Positions 39,039 through 47,081 of a DNA stretch of 54,697 nucleotides are shown piece by piece. A model generated the notes under the pieces. The model ran no database searches, was not told the DNA's origin, and saw only the letters and a program-made list of their open reading frames with translations. This DNA comes from a virus. Each line of letters starts with the position of its first letter. Position 1 is the stretch's first letter. Made by a program: the position numbers and the translations under genes. The stretch lies in IMG/VR virus record IMGVR_UViG_3300046507_000245, positions 1 through 54,697 of that record; one strand, given 5' to 3'.

Positions 39039-39851
39039 ATGGACACCATAAAAGCATCTTTACCCGCTTCGAACGAAGTGGGTACATGCAAAAAACACGG
39101 GGAATTCGAGATTCGGGCGATTAATCTCGGGTTCAAAACGACCCTGCTCGACAAATGCCCGGTATGCGCGCGGGATGCTGCACAGGATGAAGAAAATCGG
39201 CGTCAGGAGAAAAACCGCGCTGAAAAGCAGGCAAAAATAGAGGCGCGCCTAGAACAGGCGGGCATTCCCCCCCTGCTCCGCGGACGCACGTTCAAGAATT
39301 ACGTCGCCGACACAGAGGGCCAGAAGCGGGCCATGAAGACGTTCGGCCTGTTCGCCAAGCACTTTGACGAGCATCTGAAGACCGGAACGATTCTCCTGGC
39401 AGTTGGGAAAATGGGGACCGGCAAATCCCATCTGGCATGCGCCACGGCGAATTATCTGATGGCGCGCGGTCGTACGGCCTACTTCACGTCCACTTCCCGG
39501 CTGTTCACGAAGATCCGCGCTACCTGGTCGAAAGGTTCGGAGTTGTCCGAAGAACAGCTTCTGCGCCAGCTCGAAAAGATCGATCTGGTGGTCGTCGACG
39601 AAGTCGGCGTGCAGCGCGGCACCGAAGACGAGAGCCGCGTCCTGTACGAATTCGTCGAATCGCGTCGCCTGCACTGCAAGCCGACGATTCTGCTGTCGAA
39701 CTACGACGGCTCGAAGATCAAAGACTTCCTCGACGAGCGCCTGGTCGATCGCATGAGCGAATCGGGCGTTTTCCTGATGTTCGACTGGGAGAGCCATCGG
39801 CGCCAATCGCGCGATGTTGGCGGTCTAGACAATCTGGGAGCGGCAGCATGA
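39039..39851 (+). CDS. DnaC-like helicase loader ATPase
   Basis: 270 residues. An N-terminal CKKHGEF...CPVC (Cys17, His20, Cys40, Cys43) zinc finger is followed by a Lys/Glu-rich helix and an AAA+ domain: Walker A GKMGTGKS (123-130), Walker B LVVVDE (183-188), sensor-1-like LLSN. It should load the host DnaB helicase at the phage origin with the initiator encoded upstream. ACCGAATA precedes the ATG, a variant of the shared leader. Confidence 0.92.
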   Translation: MDTIKASLPASNEVGTCKKHGEFEIRAINLGFKTTLLDKCPVCARDAAQDEENRRQEKNRAEKQAKIEARLEQAGIPPLLRGRTFKNYVADTEGQKRAMKTFGLFAKHFDEHLKTGTILLAVGKMGTGKSHLACATANYLMARGRTAYFTSTSRLFTKIRATWSKGSELSEEQLLRQLEKIDLVVVDEVGVQRGTEDESRVLYEFVESRRLHCKPTILLSNYDGSKIKDFLDERLVDRMSESGVFLMFDWESHRRQSRDVGGLDNLGAAA

Positions 39852-39979
39852 AAACGATCCTCGCGGTGGTCGGCGGAATTGTAATCACCCTGTCGATTCT
39901 TGGCGCTGTCGGCGTCGGACATTTCCGCCTCTATTACGGCGCCGCTCAGTTGACGTGCACTCCGGGAGACGCAGCATGA
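39848..39979 (+). CDS. small membrane protein
   Basis: 43 residues. One hydrophobic helix (ILAVVGGIVITLSILGAVGV) near the N-terminus and a short polar end. ATGA overlaps at both ends support translation. Unknown function. Confidence 0.65.
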   Translation: MKTILAVVGGIVITLSILGAVGVGHFRLYYGAAQLTCTPGDAA

Positions 39980-40218
39980 TCGACGGCACTTTCATTGTCG
40001 CGTTTGAATACGTGGCCGCCAATGGCGACACGATCCGCTCTGAGCACAAATACGGGCCCGCGTTTCTCACCATCGAGAATCAGGCCGCCGCCGTCGCCAA
40101 GAAAGCGTCGGAGCTTCAGGGCAAGGTCATCAACGCCATGAAGGAAGACGGCGTGATCCCGCCTCCGGGCAACGTCATTCGCGTCGACTTTCAAAACCGC
40201 AAGCGGGTGGCAGCATGA
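39976..40218 (+). CDS. small hypothetical protein
   Basis: 80 residues. TFIVAFEYVAANGDTIRSEHK suggests a beta-hairpin, followed by a helix (QAAAVAKKASELQGKVINAM) and a basic end. Coupled by ATGA on both sides. Unknown function. Confidence 0.7.
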   Translation: MIDGTFIVAFEYVAANGDTIRSEHKYGPAFLTIENQAAAVAKKASELQGKVINAMKEDGVIPPPGNVIRVDFQNRKRVAA

Positions 40219-41126
40219 CGAACGACCAGATTGCGCGGCTGTACGATGAATACAGCCTGAAAAAAGTGTTTGACGTTGTGGCGTTTGGGCGCGCTCTGCT
40301 TGTGGCAAACAAAGCCGAGTCGGAGAAACTTGAGCGCCTCGCGTTCGAGGATCACTGGATCAGCGACGTCCCAGAGATGTACCGCGCATCGGCGCTCAAC
40401 GAGATTCGAGGAAATCGCGATTGTGGAGGCGGGTACGAGCGGGACGAAATCCGATGGTCATGGGAAGCGTGGCAAGCGCGCGCCATGCTGGCGGCATCCA
40501 CTGCTGCGTCAGCGCAATCGCCGCGCGATGCTTGCCAGATCGATAACTTTTCCGGTCGAGTCTGCCAACACGGCACGCAAAGTTGTGTCGCGGACCATGC
40601 CGAGCCAGCGCAATCGGCGGAGCCGGTAACGCTTGGTTGGCCGTGGCTTGCCGAACTGCACGCCGATGCTGCCTATTTGTTCCATCGTGTGCAGCAAGGG
40701 ACATTGTCGCCAGACGATGCAGCTAAAAGCATTCGTGAAAAAATCGACGCCGCCCAAGCTTCGCTTACCGCCCCGCAGCCCTCTCCGACTGCCGTGGCGC
40801 TGGACGGCGAGCGGGCAGCGTTTGAGGCCGACTACGCGAAAGTATGGAACGCGGCGATGAAGGAAAACGGCTGGAACGGGGACCACACTGCCGACGACGT
40901 TAAGGATTTGCGCGAGGGTGACACTTACGGAGAAGGGCGAGATTATCTGAATGCGCGATGGGAAGGCTGGCAAGCTCGTTCTGCCCCGCAACCAGTGGAG
41001 CAGACGCGGGCGCTGACTGATCAGATGCTGGAAAAGCTCTTCTGGACAGCAATGGACAATGCCGCGGACATCCTCCCATACATGGAAGAAGCGCGCCAAC
41101 TTCTCTCCGCACCGGGTGGCGCATGA
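40215..41126 (+). CDS. multi-module hypothetical early protein
   Basis: 303 residues built from segments seen elsewhere in this genome. Residues about 40-92 carry a WEAWQAR module like that of the 837-1139 gene. A second, diverged copy (YAKVWNAAMKENGWNGD ... YLNARWEGWQARS) lies near residues 205-258. It is followed by the linker APQPVEQTRALTD, whose DNA is identical over 30 bases to 147-176. The last 40 residues are a helical end. No enzymatic motif. The architecture suggests shuffling of modules between early genes. Confidence 0.78.
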   Translation: MTNDQIARLYDEYSLKKVFDVVAFGRALLVANKAESEKLERLAFEDHWISDVPEMYRASALNEIRGNRDCGGGYERDEIRWSWEAWQARAMLAASTAASAQSPRDACQIDNFSGRVCQHGTQSCVADHAEPAQSAEPVTLGWPWLAELHADAAYLFHRVQQGTLSPDDAAKSIREKIDAAQASLTAPQPSPTAVALDGERAAFEADYAKVWNAAMKENGWNGDHTADDVKDLREGDTYGEGRDYLNARWEGWQARSAPQPVEQTRALTDQMLEKLFWTAMDNAADILPYMEEARQLLSAPGGA

Positions 41127-41410
41127 GCATGCAACTGATCCGCGAATACCTCGCGGCCAATCCTGAAGGCGCGAACCCCGAAGAAATCGGCGAGCACTTA
41201 GGACTCGACAAGTACAGCATCAGCCAGTCGATCCGCCGGCTGCTCGACCGCGAACTCGTTAGGTGCGTCAAGCAATCCCGGTCGCGCATGGGCAGCATCT
41301 ACGTCGCCGTGCCGGGCAAGAAGGTATTCAACACGTACGAGACGCTTGCAGCGATGCAGAGAGCATGCCGCGCGCGTCTGATGCGCCAACCTGTGACGGA
41401 GGAAGTGTGA
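41123..41410 (+). CDS. winged-helix DNA-binding protein
   Basis: 95 residues. IREYLAANPEGANPEEIGEHLGLDKYSISQSIRRLLDRELVRCV is a textbook winged helix, followed by a wing (RMGSIYVAV) and a basic helical end. Probably a transcriptional regulator within the early operon. Coupled by ATGA; its stop overlaps a GTG start. Confidence 0.8.
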   Translation: MSMQLIREYLAANPEGANPEEIGEHLGLDKYSISQSIRRLLDRELVRCVKQSRSRMGSIYVAVPGKKVFNTYETLAAMQRACRARLMRQPVTEEV

Positions 41411-41649
41411 AGAAAACGCAATGGTTCTCTGTGAATCTCACTCCCGCTCTCGCGGGGGTGTACGAAACTCAAACCGCCGCAGAGGCGATGTCAAAAGACG
41501 GCTGTGGCTCACCATGGTTCAACTGTTGGAACGGGTCGAGATGGCTCGGCACTGGCAGAACACCGAGTGAAGCATCGAATGTCCGTCCGGACTCGATCAC
41601 AAAATTGCCCATCTCTCGTTGGCGCGGCCTGACGGAGCAAGCAGCATGA
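41407..41649 (+). CDS. small hypothetical protein
   Basis: 80 residues with a GTG start in a GTGA overlap. WFSVNLTPALAGVYETQ ... WFNCWNGSRWLGTG ... WRGLTE has the W-rich spacing of small DUF551-like phage proteins. A similar layout is in the 45021 gene. Function unknown. Confidence 0.68.
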   Translation: MKKTQWFSVNLTPALAGVYETQTAAEAMSKDGCGSPWFNCWNGSRWLGTGRTPSEASNVRPDSITKLPISRWRGLTEQAA

Positions 41650-41879
41650 GCACCGCCCGCGTATTTGCTGACGTACTAGCCGCCAAGAGCACGCTGTCAT
41701 TCGACGAGAGCACGGTGTTGGCCGAAATGCTCGACTCGATCCGCGTCCAGATGAAACTTGCTCACATGCTCGAGGAAGCCGACAAGCCGGCCGCCGCGCG
41801 CGAACGATTCGCCAAGATCGCTGGCATTGCATTCGCAGCCATGCAGGCGATCGACGGAACACTGACGGGAGGCGTATGA
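41646..41879 (+). CDS. small helical hypothetical protein
   Basis: 77 residues, all-helical (ESTVLAEMLDSIRVQMKLAH, KPAAARERFAKIAGIAFAAM). Coupled by ATGA at both ends in the early operon. Unknown function. Confidence 0.7.
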   Translation: MSTARVFADVLAAKSTLSFDESTVLAEMLDSIRVQMKLAHMLEEADKPAAARERFAKIAGIAFAAMQAIDGTLTGGV

Positions 41880-42184
41880 GCTTGTATCAATGTGAGCACT
41901 GCGGGTGCTGCGAGAACACTGCACTCGGGATGCAACCGCGCACACCGGCCAAATGGTTCGACTGGACCGGCATGGAAGATCGCGAGGGCAAGCATCTGTG
42001 TAGCGCGTGCGGGCCGACTCAATACAGCAAAGGCGAGCCGACCGAGTACGGAAAATGGCACGGCCAGTTCGCGCGAGTGTTCCTGCCGAAAGGCCAGTTC
42101 AAGACTAACCGGATCGGCAATCTGGAGCACATCGAGACCGGCAGCGAAGACTTTCGCGCGTATGCACTGAAGGAGCCAGCATGA
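41876..42184 (+). CDS. zinc-ribbon hypothetical protein
   Basis: 102 residues. YQCEHCGCCENTALG and HLCSACGPTQYSKG provide two CxxC knuckles about 35 residues apart, the layout of a single zinc ribbon with an insertion. The C-terminal half is polar. This type is common in phage early operons without known function. Confidence 0.75.
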   Translation: MSLYQCEHCGCCENTALGMQPRTPAKWFDWTGMEDREGKHLCSACGPTQYSKGEPTEYGKWHGQFARVFLPKGQFKTNRIGNLEHIETGSEDFRAYALKEPA

Positions 42185-42489
42185 GAGCCACAGCCGAAAC
42201 CAGCGCCTTATCGTACACGGAAGTCAAACAGGACGGAACGGCGTCGCTGCAACGCCTGGCAATCCTCAACTTGCTGCGCGCCGCGCCGCACTCGTCATTC
42301 TCGCGCAACGATCTAGCGACCATGACCGGCTTTCGACTCGGCTCAGTCTGCGGCAGGGTCGGCGAGTTGAAGGCCGCGGGCCTCGTGATCGAGCTGGCGA
42401 AGCGCCGCTGCCCGCAGACCGGCAAGCTCGTCAAGCCAGTGAAAATCGCCCCCGACCTGCTCAGCACCAGCGATGCAGCCATCCACTAA
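42181..42489 (+). CDS. winged-helix regulator
   Basis: 102 residues. LAILNLLRAAPHSSFSRNDLATMTGFRLGSVCGRVGELKAAGLV is a MarR/DprA-like winged helix. A short CPQTGKLVKPVKI wing follows. Probably DNA-binding; target unknown. Its end overlaps the next gene by 17 bases. Confidence 0.78.
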   Translation: MRATAETSALSYTEVKQDGTASLQRLAILNLLRAAPHSSFSRNDLATMTGFRLGSVCGRVGELKAAGLVIELAKRRCPQTGKLVKPVKIAPDLLSTSDAAIH

Positions 42490-42736
42490 CCGCGATCCAT
42501 TCGACGCCCCGAACATTCGATCCTTCGAATTCGGCGATCCCCTTGAAGTGCTAATAGAACGAGAAAATACCTCATGCAAAACGTGCGTTTGGTCGGCGGG
42601 GAAAATCAAAATGGGCCCGGAATTCTTGTGCGCGAAGCTGCGCGTCATGGGCAGGAGGTGCAGTCAGTTCCAATGTTCCGCAGCCTGGACGCAGCTCTGG
42701 CTTTTGCGTACCTCTGGCGGGCCTGCGCCGGAGTGA
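42473..42736 (+). CDS. small cysteine-rich protein
   Basis: 87 residues. SCKTCVWSAGKIKMGPEFLC ... RRCSQFQCS resembles short Cys-rich phage proteins in which C-x2-C, a distant C and R-x-C-x2-F recur. It overlaps the next gene by 64 bases in another frame, so the last third may not be selected as protein. Function unknown. Confidence 0.55.
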   Translation: MQPSTNRDPFDAPNIRSFEFGDPLEVLIERENTSCKTCVWSAGKIKMGPEFLCAKLRVMGRRCSQFQCSAAWTQLWLLRTSGGPAPE

Positions 42737-43185
42737 AGATCGGCGAGATCAAGGAGTACACCGGCAAGGAAGGCGGCACCATCATCCTATCGGCAAGCGA
42801 GAGGAAGGCTCAGGCCGGGCTGATGCTGGCCGTCATTGAGTCGCATCTGTCTATCGATCAACGCGCCTTGCTGGACGCCACGCACGGCGGCGAGAACGGC
42901 GAGCGCGCGGCAGGCATCGACCGGCTGATCATTCGCTTCGAATCGCTCAACCGGAATCGCTCGTTGATCCGCAATCTGCTGATGCGCGAGTTCATCTACG
43001 GCGAACGCTACTGCCCGAGCCAGAACCGCGTGGCGCGCGAGTGCGGCGTCAACCCGATGACGGCATCGCGCGTGGCCGCGAAGATCGCGCCGGACATCGC
43101 TGATTTACGCCTGGCGGCGATGGAGAAGTTACGCCCGGCGTTCGAGCGTCGCGGCTGGATTGCGCGCGAGGAAGCCCCGATCTAG
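42673..43185 (+). CDS. putative DNA-binding regulatory protein
   Basis: 170 residues from ATG 42673 (AGGAGG lies 15 bases upstream; an earlier ATG at 42574 has no ribosome-binding site). The first half is helical and ends in a DATHGGENGERAAGIDRLI loop. The second half (REFIYGERYCPSQNRVARECGVNPMTASRVAAKIAPDI) contains a helix-turn-helix. It closes a run of coupled genes just before a promoter-operator. A role in late gene activation is possible but not shown. Confidence 0.68.
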   Translation: MFRSLDAALAFAYLWRACAGVKIGEIKEYTGKEGGTIILSASERKAQAGLMLAVIESHLSIDQRALLDATHGGENGERAAGIDRLIIRFESLNRNRSLIRNLLMREFIYGERYCPSQNRVARECGVNPMTASRVAAKIAPDIADLRLAAMEKLRPAFERRGWIAREEAPI

Positions 43186-43214
43186 AGCGTCGCTAAAAAA
43201 TATCGCGAAAGTGC

Positions 43215-43243
43215 TTGCACAAGCGATACCATAGCGCTATCCT
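43215..43243 (+). promoter_or_regulatory. promoter with embedded operator
   Basis: -35 TTGCAC (43215-43220), 17-base spacer, -10 TATCCT (43238-43243), operator GATAC-CATAGCG-CTATC (43225-43241, one mismatch). It drives the 43288 gene and probably the recombination genes after it. Confidence 0.72.
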
Positions 43244-43287
43244 TAAATCACCGCAACACACAACCATAACGGAAGGAACAGGAAACC

Positions 43288-43563
43288 ATGAAACCGCAAA
43301 ACTTTGTCAGCAAAGGCTTATTACGTTCCATGACTGGATTTCTCGCCGATCTGTCAGTTGACAGCGGAAAAAATTTGCCCACTACCGATACTTTTATGGG
43401 ATCATTTCAATCCCCGAAGTATCCGAAGAACACGGACGTGAAGCACATCCGCCCATCGATTGCCGACCGCATTGACATCGCGCTGAACCAGTTTCCGGGC
43501 CGCACTGCCCTGCTGTTTCTGGCGCTGGCTGCACTGGTCGTGAGCATAGCAAATCTGGTGTAG
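43288..43563 (+). CDS. small membrane-anchored protein
   Basis: 91 residues. Polar N-terminal 65 residues and a C-terminal transmembrane helix (ALLFLALAALVVSIANLV), a tail-anchored plan. GGAAGGAACAGG precedes the ATG. A second operator-like element lies inside its coding region. Function unknown. Confidence 0.68.
   Translation: MKPQNFVSKGLLRSMTGFLADLSVDSGKNLPTTDTFMGSFQSPKYPKNTDVKHIRPSIADRIDIALNQFPGRTALLFLALAALVVSIANLV
43375..43405 (+). promoter_or_regulatory. second operator inside the 43288 gene
   Basis: GATAC-TTTTATG-GGATC (43387-43403, one mismatch) with TTGCCC 19 bases before GATCAT. Spacing is longer than optimal. It could be an auxiliary operator 162 bases from the one at 43225, close enough for looping, or chance. 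Confidence 0.42.
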
Positions 43564-43565
43564 CC

Positions 43566-43748
43566 ATGGACGACGGCGCCGAGTGGATCCAGCAGATTCA
43601 AATCGAAGAACAGCAACAGTACGAGCAAGAGCGAAAAGGAGAAACAAATGAGCATCGCAACTTTGATTTTGGGCGAAAGCGGCACCGGCAAGTCGACCAG
43701 CATGCGCAATCTGGACCCGTCGCAGACCCTTTTGATCCAGGCGATTAA
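43566..43748 (+). CDS. possible small Gln/Glu-rich protein
   Basis: 60 residues. The first 28 (MDDGAEWIQQIQIEEQQQYE ...) fill the gap between two genes. The rest overlaps the Sak4-like gene by 101 bases in another frame. Ribosome-binding site weak. It may be real, with a tail of overlapping sequence. Confidence 0.3.
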   Translation: MDDGAEWIQQIQIEEQQQYEQERKGETNEHRNFDFGRKRHRQVDQHAQSGPVADPFDPGD

Positions 43749-44304
43749 AAAGCCGCTGCCCTTCCGCGCCAAGGGTTGGTCGTATCGCACGAAGGAAAAC
43801 CCGAGCGGCAACATCTTCGTGACGGACAAGGCCGACCAGATCATCACGCTGATGAGCAAGACGCAGCGCAAGGTCGTCGTGTTCGACGACTGGAATCTGA
43901 TGATGACAAACGAATTCATGCGCCGCAGCTCGGAAACAGGGTTCCAGAAGTTCAGCGAGATTGGGAAAAGCGCATGGGACGTGATGATGGCTGCCTCGAT
44001 CCTCGCTGATGACGTACGGGTCTACTTCCTAGGCCACGTATCGACCGACGAACTCGGTCACATCCGGGCCCGCACGATCGGCAAGATGCTCGACGAAAAA
44101 TGCCCTGTCGAATCGCTTTTCACGATCGTCCTGCGCGCGACTTTAATCAACGGGCAGCACATCTTCAGCACGCAGAACAACGGTTCCGACACCTGCAAGT
44201 CGCCGATCGACATGTTCGCCGATCACCACATCGAAAACGACCTCGCCATGGTCGACCAGAGCATCACCGACTTTTACGGCATCACCCAACCGGCTACGGC
44301 CTAA
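43648..44304 (+). CDS. Sak4-like RecA-fold ATPase
   Basis: 218 residues. Walker A GESGTGKS (9-16), Walker B-like VVVFDDWN and a C-terminal DQSITDFYGI end correspond to phage RecA-core ATPases of the Sak4 type, which act with a single-strand-binding protein in phage recombination. The next gene encodes an SSB-like protein, as in many Sak4 neighbourhoods. AAAGGAGAAAC upstream of the ATG. Confidence 0.82.
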   Translation: MSIATLILGESGTGKSTSMRNLDPSQTLLIQAIKKPLPFRAKGWSYRTKENPSGNIFVTDKADQIITLMSKTQRKVVVFDDWNLMMTNEFMRRSSETGFQKFSEIGKSAWDVMMAASILADDVRVYFLGHVSTDELGHIRARTIGKMLDEKCPVESLFTIVLRATLINGQHIFSTQNNGSDTCKSPIDMFADHHIENDLAMVDQSITDFYGITQPATA

Positions 44305-44327
44305 CAAGCAACCAACAGGAACGCACC

Positions 44328-44966
44328 ATGTACGCATTGAACAACGAAACGAGCCAGGCAGCGCGCAAGGCCGAACAGCGAACCAGCTTCATCGACCAGA
44401 AAGGCAAGTACGTCGGCAAGTTCACGCGCGCCGAAGACATCAAGGCGCAGAGCGGCACCCGCGGCGTGGCCTTCACCTTCGAATCGGACGACGGGCAGAA
44501 GTCGAACTTCTCGATCTACACCATCAAGTCGGACGGCGAGAAGCTCGGCGATTACGGCTTGCTGATGGCGATCATGACGTGCATCGGCGTGCGCGACATC
44601 AAGCCCGCGCAGGTGGCCTCGATGGTATGGGATAAGGAGGCCGGCGCGAACGTCAACAAGACGCTGTCGCAGTTCCCCGAGTTGCTGAACAAGCCGATCG
44701 GCATCTTGCTCGCGATGGAGGAATACGAGAAGCGCGACGGCAGTGGCACTGGCTGGAGCGCTCGCCTGAATGCTGTGTTCCAAGCATCCACCGAACTGAC
44801 GGCAGCCGAGATTCTGGATCGCAAGACGACGCCGCAGAAGTTGCCGCAGCTAGTCGCTGCTCTGAAGGATCGCCCGCTGAAGAAATCTGGCACGTCGAAC
44901 CCGTTGAACTCGCCGGCACCGGCAGGCGGTGGTTTTGACGGAATGGACGACGACATCCCCTTCTGA
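44328..44966 (+). CDS. SSB-like protein with acidic tail
   Basis: 212 residues. The core (YVGKFTRAEDIKAQSGTRGVAFTFESDDGQKSNFSIYTI) is OB-like in pattern. A disordered Pro/Gly linker ends in GMDDDIPF, the same type of acidic D-D-I-P-F tip with which bacterial SSB recruits partners. It most likely coats ssDNA for the Sak4-like ATPase. Family identity rests on tail and context rather than on a full-length match. Confidence 0.72.
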   Translation: MYALNNETSQAARKAEQRTSFIDQKGKYVGKFTRAEDIKAQSGTRGVAFTFESDDGQKSNFSIYTIKSDGEKLGDYGLLMAIMTCIGVRDIKPAQVASMVWDKEAGANVNKTLSQFPELLNKPIGILLAMEEYEKRDGSGTGWSARLNAVFQASTELTAAEILDRKTTPQKLPQLVAALKDRPLKKSGTSNPLNSPAPAGGGFDGMDDDIPF

Positions 44967-45020
44967 CCAGCATCGCGACCGTGACGCCGGCGGTCTGCTG
45001 GCGTCACATAGGAGTACGAA

Positions 45021-45263
45021 ATGGAGACATTCAGTGATTGGTTTGCGAAGTCGATTAAGCCGAAGCACGTCGGCGCGTACGAAGTGCGTCGGCCGCCAAA
45101 TGGTCGACAGGTAGTTCGATGGTTTAGTTGGTGGGATGGCAAGAAATGGGGATTCACGGCACAGACGCCGGCGGGCGCCGAGTCGTGCAAGCACAGAGTG
45201 AGCCGAGAAGCGCTGCGGATCGGCGGCTTCGAGTGGCGCGGCAAAACGAGGAGAGCAAAGTGA
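45021..45263 (+). CDS. small hypothetical protein
   Basis: 80 residues. HVGAYEVRRPPNGRQVVRWFSWWDGKKWGFTAQTP and FEWRGK give a W-rich small beta domain like that in the 41407 gene. The last codons overlap the next GTG start. Function unknown. Confidence 0.7.
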   Translation: METFSDWFAKSIKPKHVGAYEVRRPPNGRQVVRWFSWWDGKKWGFTAQTPAGAESCKHRVSREALRIGGFEWRGKTRRAK

Positions 45264-46363
45264 GCACAGAACTGACAGTTATCGAGCGCGCGGCGAAGGC
45301 GCTTGGGTCCGCCGACCATGAACCGGCGCTGGTTGAACTGGCGAAGCAGGCCGCCGACATCACAACCATCAAGAACGCGGACGGCCGCGCTCAGGTGCAC
45401 GGCGCGTACATGACGCTCAAGACGCGCCGCACCGACATCCGCAAGGCCGGCAAGGATGCGCGCGACGACGCGACGAAGTTCAGCAAGGCCGTGATCGCCG
45501 AGGAAGATCGGCTGGTCGCGATCATCGAGCCGGAAGAAACTCGCCTGCTGAAGTTGCGCGAAGGATGGGATCTGGCCGTTGAAGCCGAGCGCCGAGTTAA
45601 GGCTCAAGCCGAAGCCAATCGCGTCGCCACGATCCGCGCGATGATCAATGACATGGGGGCAATCCCGGTCGGACTCGTTGATGCGAGCGCCGAGAAGATC
45701 GCCAGCGCGATCGACGACCTCGACATGTTCGAAGTGACGTCGGCAGCATTCGACGAGTTCGTCGATTCTGCGCATCTCGTGCGCACCGCAATCCTCGCCA
45801 AACTGCGCGACATGCACGCGTCTGCCGTGCGCCGCGCCGAGGAAGCCGCGCAACTGGCCGCCGAGCGCGCCGAATTGGAGCGCCTCCGCGCCGAGCAAGC
45901 GGAACGTGAACGCGTGGCCGCCGCAGCGCGCGCCGAGCAGGAGCGAATCGACCGCGAGCGCCGCGAGGCAGAGGACGCTCAGCGCCGCGCCGAGCAAGAG
46001 GCGGAGCAGCGCAAGATCGACGATCAACGCGCCGAAATCGCGCGCCAGCAGGCGGCAGTCGACGCAGAGCGCCAACGACTCGCCGACGAGGAAGCCGCCC
46101 GGCAGCGTGCGGCAGCCGAAGCCGCAGCCGCCGCGCAACGCGAGCGCGAAGAAGCGGCACGCGCCGAATCAGCCCGCATTCGCGCCGAGCAGGATGCGAA
46201 GAATGCCGAGGTGAAGCGCCGCGAGCGCGAGCAGTTCGTTCTCAACGGGCCGTCCGCCGCCGAGATCATCGAAGCGCTCGCTGAACGATACGACGTCGAT
46301 TGCTGGACGGTATCCGGCTGGATGTGCCGCCATGTTTGGGCCGAGGTCGAGGTGGCAGCATGA
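45260..46363 (+). CDS. long coiled-coil protein (DUF1351-like)
   Basis: 367 residues, GTG start in a GTGA overlap. The N-terminal 120 residues (ADGRAQVHGAYMTLKTRRTDIRKAGKDARDDATKFSKAVI) resemble phage proteins encoded with recombination nucleases. Residues about 195-330 are an uninterrupted Arg/Glu/Ala coiled coil. The end (EIIEALAERYDVDCWTVSGWM) is a small helical domain. Probably a structural partner of the recombination genes. The strong antisense frame here is a composition artefact. Confidence 0.8.
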   Translation: MSTELTVIERAAKALGSADHEPALVELAKQAADITTIKNADGRAQVHGAYMTLKTRRTDIRKAGKDARDDATKFSKAVIAEEDRLVAIIEPEETRLLKLREGWDLAVEAERRVKAQAEANRVATIRAMINDMGAIPVGLVDASAEKIASAIDDLDMFEVTSAAFDEFVDSAHLVRTAILAKLRDMHASAVRRAEEAAQLAAERAELERLRAEQAERERVAAAARAEQERIDRERREAEDAQRRAEQEAEQRKIDDQRAEIARQQAAVDAERQRLADEEAARQRAAAEAAAAAQREREEAARAESARIRAEQDAKNAEVKRREREQFVLNGPSAAEIIEALAERYDVDCWTVSGWMCRHVWAEVEVAA

Positions 46364-46848
46364 GCGTCGCATACAGAGCAATGATGTTCGCGCGGTCTGT
46401 CCACGCCGAACAGATGCGCAAATACACCGGCAACCCGTACGTCGATCACCTGGCAGAAGTTGCCGGGATAGTCGCGACCGTCGCGATGGACACAGAAAAT
46501 GCCGTGGCCGTCGCATGGCTGCACGATTGCGTCGAGGACCAAGGAGTCGCTTCGGACACGCTGCGCGAAATGTTTGGCGAGATCGTGACGGCAGGCGTAA
46601 TTCTCCTGTCTGACCTTGAGACGGGCAACCGGGCCGAGCGTAAGGCTGCGTCGCGCGCACGTCTGGCGAATGCCCCAGCATGGGTGCAGACGATCAAGTG
46701 CGCCGACCTCATCAGCAACACGTCAAGCATCGTGAAGCATGACCCGAAATTCGCGGTGACATACCTGGAGGAAAAGCGGCTTCTTCTTGACGTTCTGACA
46801 AAAGCCGATCGGCGCCTGCATCAACTCGCGTTGGAGCAATCGAAATGA
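46360..46848 (+). CDS. HD-family (p)ppGpp hydrolase-like protein
   Basis: 162 residues. RKYTGNPYVDHLAEVAGIVA, AVAWLHDCVEDQG and VQTIKCADLISNTSSI are the three blocks of small alarmone hydrolases (MESH1 / SpoT HD domain). His30, His55-Asp56, Glu59-Asp60, Asp116 and Asn120 supply the metal and catalytic residues. It is full length for a hydrolase-only protein, with no synthetase domain. It would cut (p)ppGpp to GTP/GDP and could blunt the stringent response during infection. The biochemical call is by family; the role is inferred. Confidence 0.85.
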   Translation: MSVAYRAMMFARSVHAEQMRKYTGNPYVDHLAEVAGIVATVAMDTENAVAVAWLHDCVEDQGVASDTLREMFGEIVTAGVILLSDLETGNRAERKAASRARLANAPAWVQTIKCADLISNTSSIVKHDPKFAVTYLEEKRLLLDVLTKADRRLHQLALEQSK

Positions 46849-47081
46849 GCCGCGCCAATTTACTCGCCAGCATCGACAGCGCTGCAGCTCGCGCGCAAGC
46901 ATTCCAGGACATGCCCGTCACCGAGGTTCCGATCGTGCACTTACGCGAACTGCTGCGCGAGGCACAGACGGCGGTTGACGTGGCAATCGCTCAGCGCGAC
47001 ATCCTAGCGGCGATCGTGCGCATCCGCGAACTCGAAGGCATTGATCGGACGCGAGCTCTCATAGCTAAATTTTATCCTTAA
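46845..47081 (+). CDS. small helical hypothetical protein
   Basis: 78 residues, all-helical and amphipathic (VHLRELLREAQTAVDVAIAQ, AAIVRIRELEGIDRTRAL). Coupled to the hydrolase gene by ATGA. It ends three bases before the next operator. Unknown function; could partner the hydrolase. Confidence 0.7.
   Translation: MSRANLLASIDSAAARAQAFQDMPVTEVPIVHLRELLREAQTAVDVAIAQRDILAAIVRIRELEGIDRTRALIAKFYP

Noticed and set aside
44552-46138. Leftward 528-codon frame antisense to the coiled-coil gene
   Set aside because: A shadow of GC-rich Arg/Ala/Glu codons in the sense gene; no ribosome-binding site or domain, and it spans three sense genes.
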